Source: JALYXI01 sp963716685 (GTDB taxonomy: Bacteria; Acidobacteriota; Terriglobia; Bryobacterales; Bryobacteraceae). Taken from it: a stretch of DNA of 64,000 nt. The position numbers and the translations under genes are program-made. This document shows positions 62,526-64,000 of this stretch, piece by piece; within the stretch, counting starts at the first letter, position 1; the number at the start of each line of letters is the position of its first letter. The DNA lies in assembly GCA_963716685.1 (NCBI GenBank), contig CAVQTR010000006.1, positions 62,001-126,000 on the forward strand, read 5' to 3'. The notes beneath the pieces were generated by a model, which made no database searches, was not told the origin of the DNA, and saw only the letters and a list, made by a program, of their open reading frames with translations.

Positions 62526-64000
62526 TCTGTATGCTCCTGTTTCTCAGTTGGTAATCGGTAACATCAAGAGACCATGTGGAGCGCTCATGCTCCTGCGCCT
62601 CACAATGGAATCCCAGGGTTTCGTAGTGCTTCGAAACCATGTCATTTTTTGGCGTACGAACGTAGTACCCGTATAGTTTTTGCAGTCCCGCCGCTCGCGC
62701 CTGAACCGCCAGCTCATCCAGAACCAGCAGTTCCAGATCCCGTTTCAAGACGCGGCAACTCATCAGCCAAAGATCTATGTGGAGAACCCGCTCGTCCCGC
62801 CGGCCGATAACGACTGAGATCAGGCCGTGGTCCGTGAATTTGTCAGAAAGCCGTACATACAGGGTCAAATAGGAGTCATCCGCCGCAATCCTGCCGATGT
62901 CTCCCGCCGAATAACGTCTCGTGGTTAAGTTGAACTGATTGGTCTTGTTCGTGAGCTGTGTAATCCGATCCAGATAAGTGGGCGAAAAGCTACCCACCTC
63001 CGCCACCATCTTCAGCGAATCCAAATACTCCGCATAACTCGCGAAAGTCGATTGCGTCTGCACAGCGGCCGCATTCGCGCGGTACTGTTGGGCCCGCATG
63101 AGATCTTCCGCCGAAAGGGAAATGGTTTCGAAGTAATGCGAACGGTCCAGAATGCGCGCGTACTGCGAAACGTCCTCGCCCAGTTCCGGAACCGCCACCA
63201 TCGGCAGCTGTGCCTTCACCAGCGCCCGCTCAGCTGGGTTGTCATCCGCGAACACGAAGCTGTCCAGCCCCAGATTCAAATCCGCCGCGATAGCCTTGAT
63301 GTTCTCGTGCTTCGGTTCCCAGTTCGCTTTGAACGCCGCGAAATCTTCCAGCTTCAGAACGGAATCCGGATGGCTGAAGCCCTGGCGCGCCACCGCGTCG
63401 TTGTTCTTCGAACAAACCGCCAGTACGATTCCCCGCTCTTTCAGCTTCACGCAGTATTGCTGGAATTGCGTGTAAGCTTCCGCGAGCGCGGTCTCTTTGC
63501 CGATCACAATCCGGTCCGGCCCGTCGTCGCCAATCACGCCGCCCCACAACGTGTTGTCCAGATCGAGCACCAGGCACTTGCGCGACATTCCGTACCGTGC
63601 CCCGATCAGGCGAGTCAGGTTCGTTGCAATCGCAAGGCTTCCCTCAGGCGAGCAGGTGATCTTATAGCTGAACCAGCGGCTCCAGTCGTACCACTGATTC
63701 AAACCAATCTGCGCCGAAAGGTAATGAATATCGTTCAGAACCAAATAGGGACGCTGCTGCGACTCGTCGGCGAACCGCTGATTCAGGTCATGAACGAACC
63801 GCACGCTGCCTGCCGGGTTTCCCGCCTCCAGATTGCCCAGCACGCGCAGATCAGGAAGCTCGCAATTGTTTTGAAATATCGGACACTGGGAAATCTGCCG
63901 CAGCGAATCCCAAATCTGCCGGAAGCGCGCCAGCTCCGCGTTCAGCGCTCCACTGCCCGAATCACCTACGCGCGGCCAGTTCTGAATGTTCCGAACTCCG
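62476..64000 (-). CDS. FkbH-like HAD-IIIC family protein, N-terminal end beyond the window
   Basis: Partial; 508 codons are visible and the frame stays open to the edge (upstream of the GTG at 63843 it continues as NIQNWPRV, IWDSLRQISQ, CELPDLRVL). The HAD core has KCLVLDLDNTLWGGVIGDDG with the catalytic DxDxT, then VCSKNNDAVARQGFSHPDSV and FVFADDNPAERA. A C-terminal GNAT-like acyltransferase part has NKTNQFNLTTRRYSAGDI and GLISVVIGRRDERVLHIDLW. FkbH-type proteins load glyceryl units from 1,3-bisphosphoglycerate onto an ACP in polyketide pathways. The adjoining ACP and MBOAT genes suggest a similar activated group for surface acylation. Confidence 0.9.
   Translation of the reverse strand, partial: GVRNIQNWPRVGDSGSGALNAELARFRQIWDSLRQISQCPIFQNNCELPDLRVLGNLEAGNPAGSVRFVHDLNQRFADESQQRPYLVLNDIHYLSAQIGLNQWYDWSRWFSYKITCSPEGSLAIATNLTRLIGARYGMSRKCLVLDLDNTLWGGVIGDDGPDRIVIGKETALAEAYTQFQQYCVKLKERGIVLAVCSKNNDAVARQGFSHPDSVLKLEDFAAFKANWEPKHENIKAIAADLNLGLDSFVFADDNPAERALVKAQLPMVAVPELGEDVSQYARILDRSHYFETISLSAEDLMRAQQYRANAAAVQTQSTFASYAEYLDSLKMVAEVGSFSPTYLDRITQLTNKTNQFNLTTRRYSAGDIGRIAADDSYLTLYVRLSDKFTDHGLISVVIGRRDERVLHIDLWLMSCRVLKRDLELLVLDELAVQARAAGLQKLYGYYVRTPKNDMVSKHYETLGFHCEAQEHERSTWSLDVTDYQLRNRSIQIADTRRSAGAAAANFS

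Overview
The window looks like a piece of a GC-rich acidobacterial chromosome, most like the Solibacter/Bryobacter group. This is inferred from gene content and style, not from a database search: lysS beside a lolC-type gene, a tig-clpX-lon-engB-rho block, a PEP-CTERM protein, a protein of the 'NANRxN..STGP..EGKA' type, many small secreted proteins of unknown role, and frequent GTG/TTG starts. Nearly all of the sequence is coding. There is no insertion sequence, prophage or CRISPR array.

Region by region. 0-7 kb: lolC (cut by the edge) and lysS, then a tightly coupled forward operon of GT2 glycosyltransferase, alpha/beta hydrolase, coaE and an HtrA protease, then a patatin-like lipase and a small conserved protein. 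7-17.4 kb: a TonB-C secreted protein, an FHA-GAF-PP2C phosphatase, an SDR and a sugar-binding lipoprotein, a two-gene DUF1036 operon, tRNA-Arg(TCG), an MFS transporter, a phosphoribosyltransferase and a large HD-GYP/GAF/GGDEF c-di-GMP enzyme. 17.4-24.8 kb: rho, engB, lon, clpX and tig. Twelve single-base frameshifts fall in only 4.4 kb here, almost certainly a poor patch of sequence rather than dead genes. 24.8-29.1 kb: an SDR with an apparent CTG start, a glycine-zipper protein, a DUF697 protein, a PEP-CTERM protein and a beta-lactamase-like hydrolase.

29.2-34.2 kb holds the most interesting system: a five-gene type III-A-like CRISPR effector operon (cas10-csm2-csm3-csm4-csm5) standing alone among housekeeping genes. 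Its Cas10 begins exactly at the Palm1 domain (no HD nuclease), has no visible cysteine zinc finger, and carries GGND in place of GGDD. Csm2 has an added RGG/glycine-rich arm of about 80 residues. Csm3 keeps its slicing aspartate. There is no cas6, cas1/cas2, Csm6-type effector or array in the window. The simplest reading is a Csm complex reduced to RNA binding and cutting, served by crRNA from elsewhere or put to another use.

34.3-48.5 kb: a possible leaderless gene, a D-threonine-aldolase-like enzyme, a TIM-barrel isomerase, a cysE-metalloprotease-DUF4440-Memo operon, transport and esterase genes, argS and a LytS/LytR-type two-component pair. 48.5-59.8 kb is rich in DNA-repair genes: Ku, a 1290-residue topoisomerase III-RecQ fusion, a VPS10/BNR-repeat protein (one frameshift), DUF72, MoxR and a membrane-anchored MutS-like ATPase, then tRNA-Val(CAC). 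59.9-64 kb: an SGNH-like protein, an MBOAT acyltransferase, a discrete acyl carrier protein and an FkbH-like HAD protein running off the right edge. Together they suggest export-linked acylation of a surface glycan.
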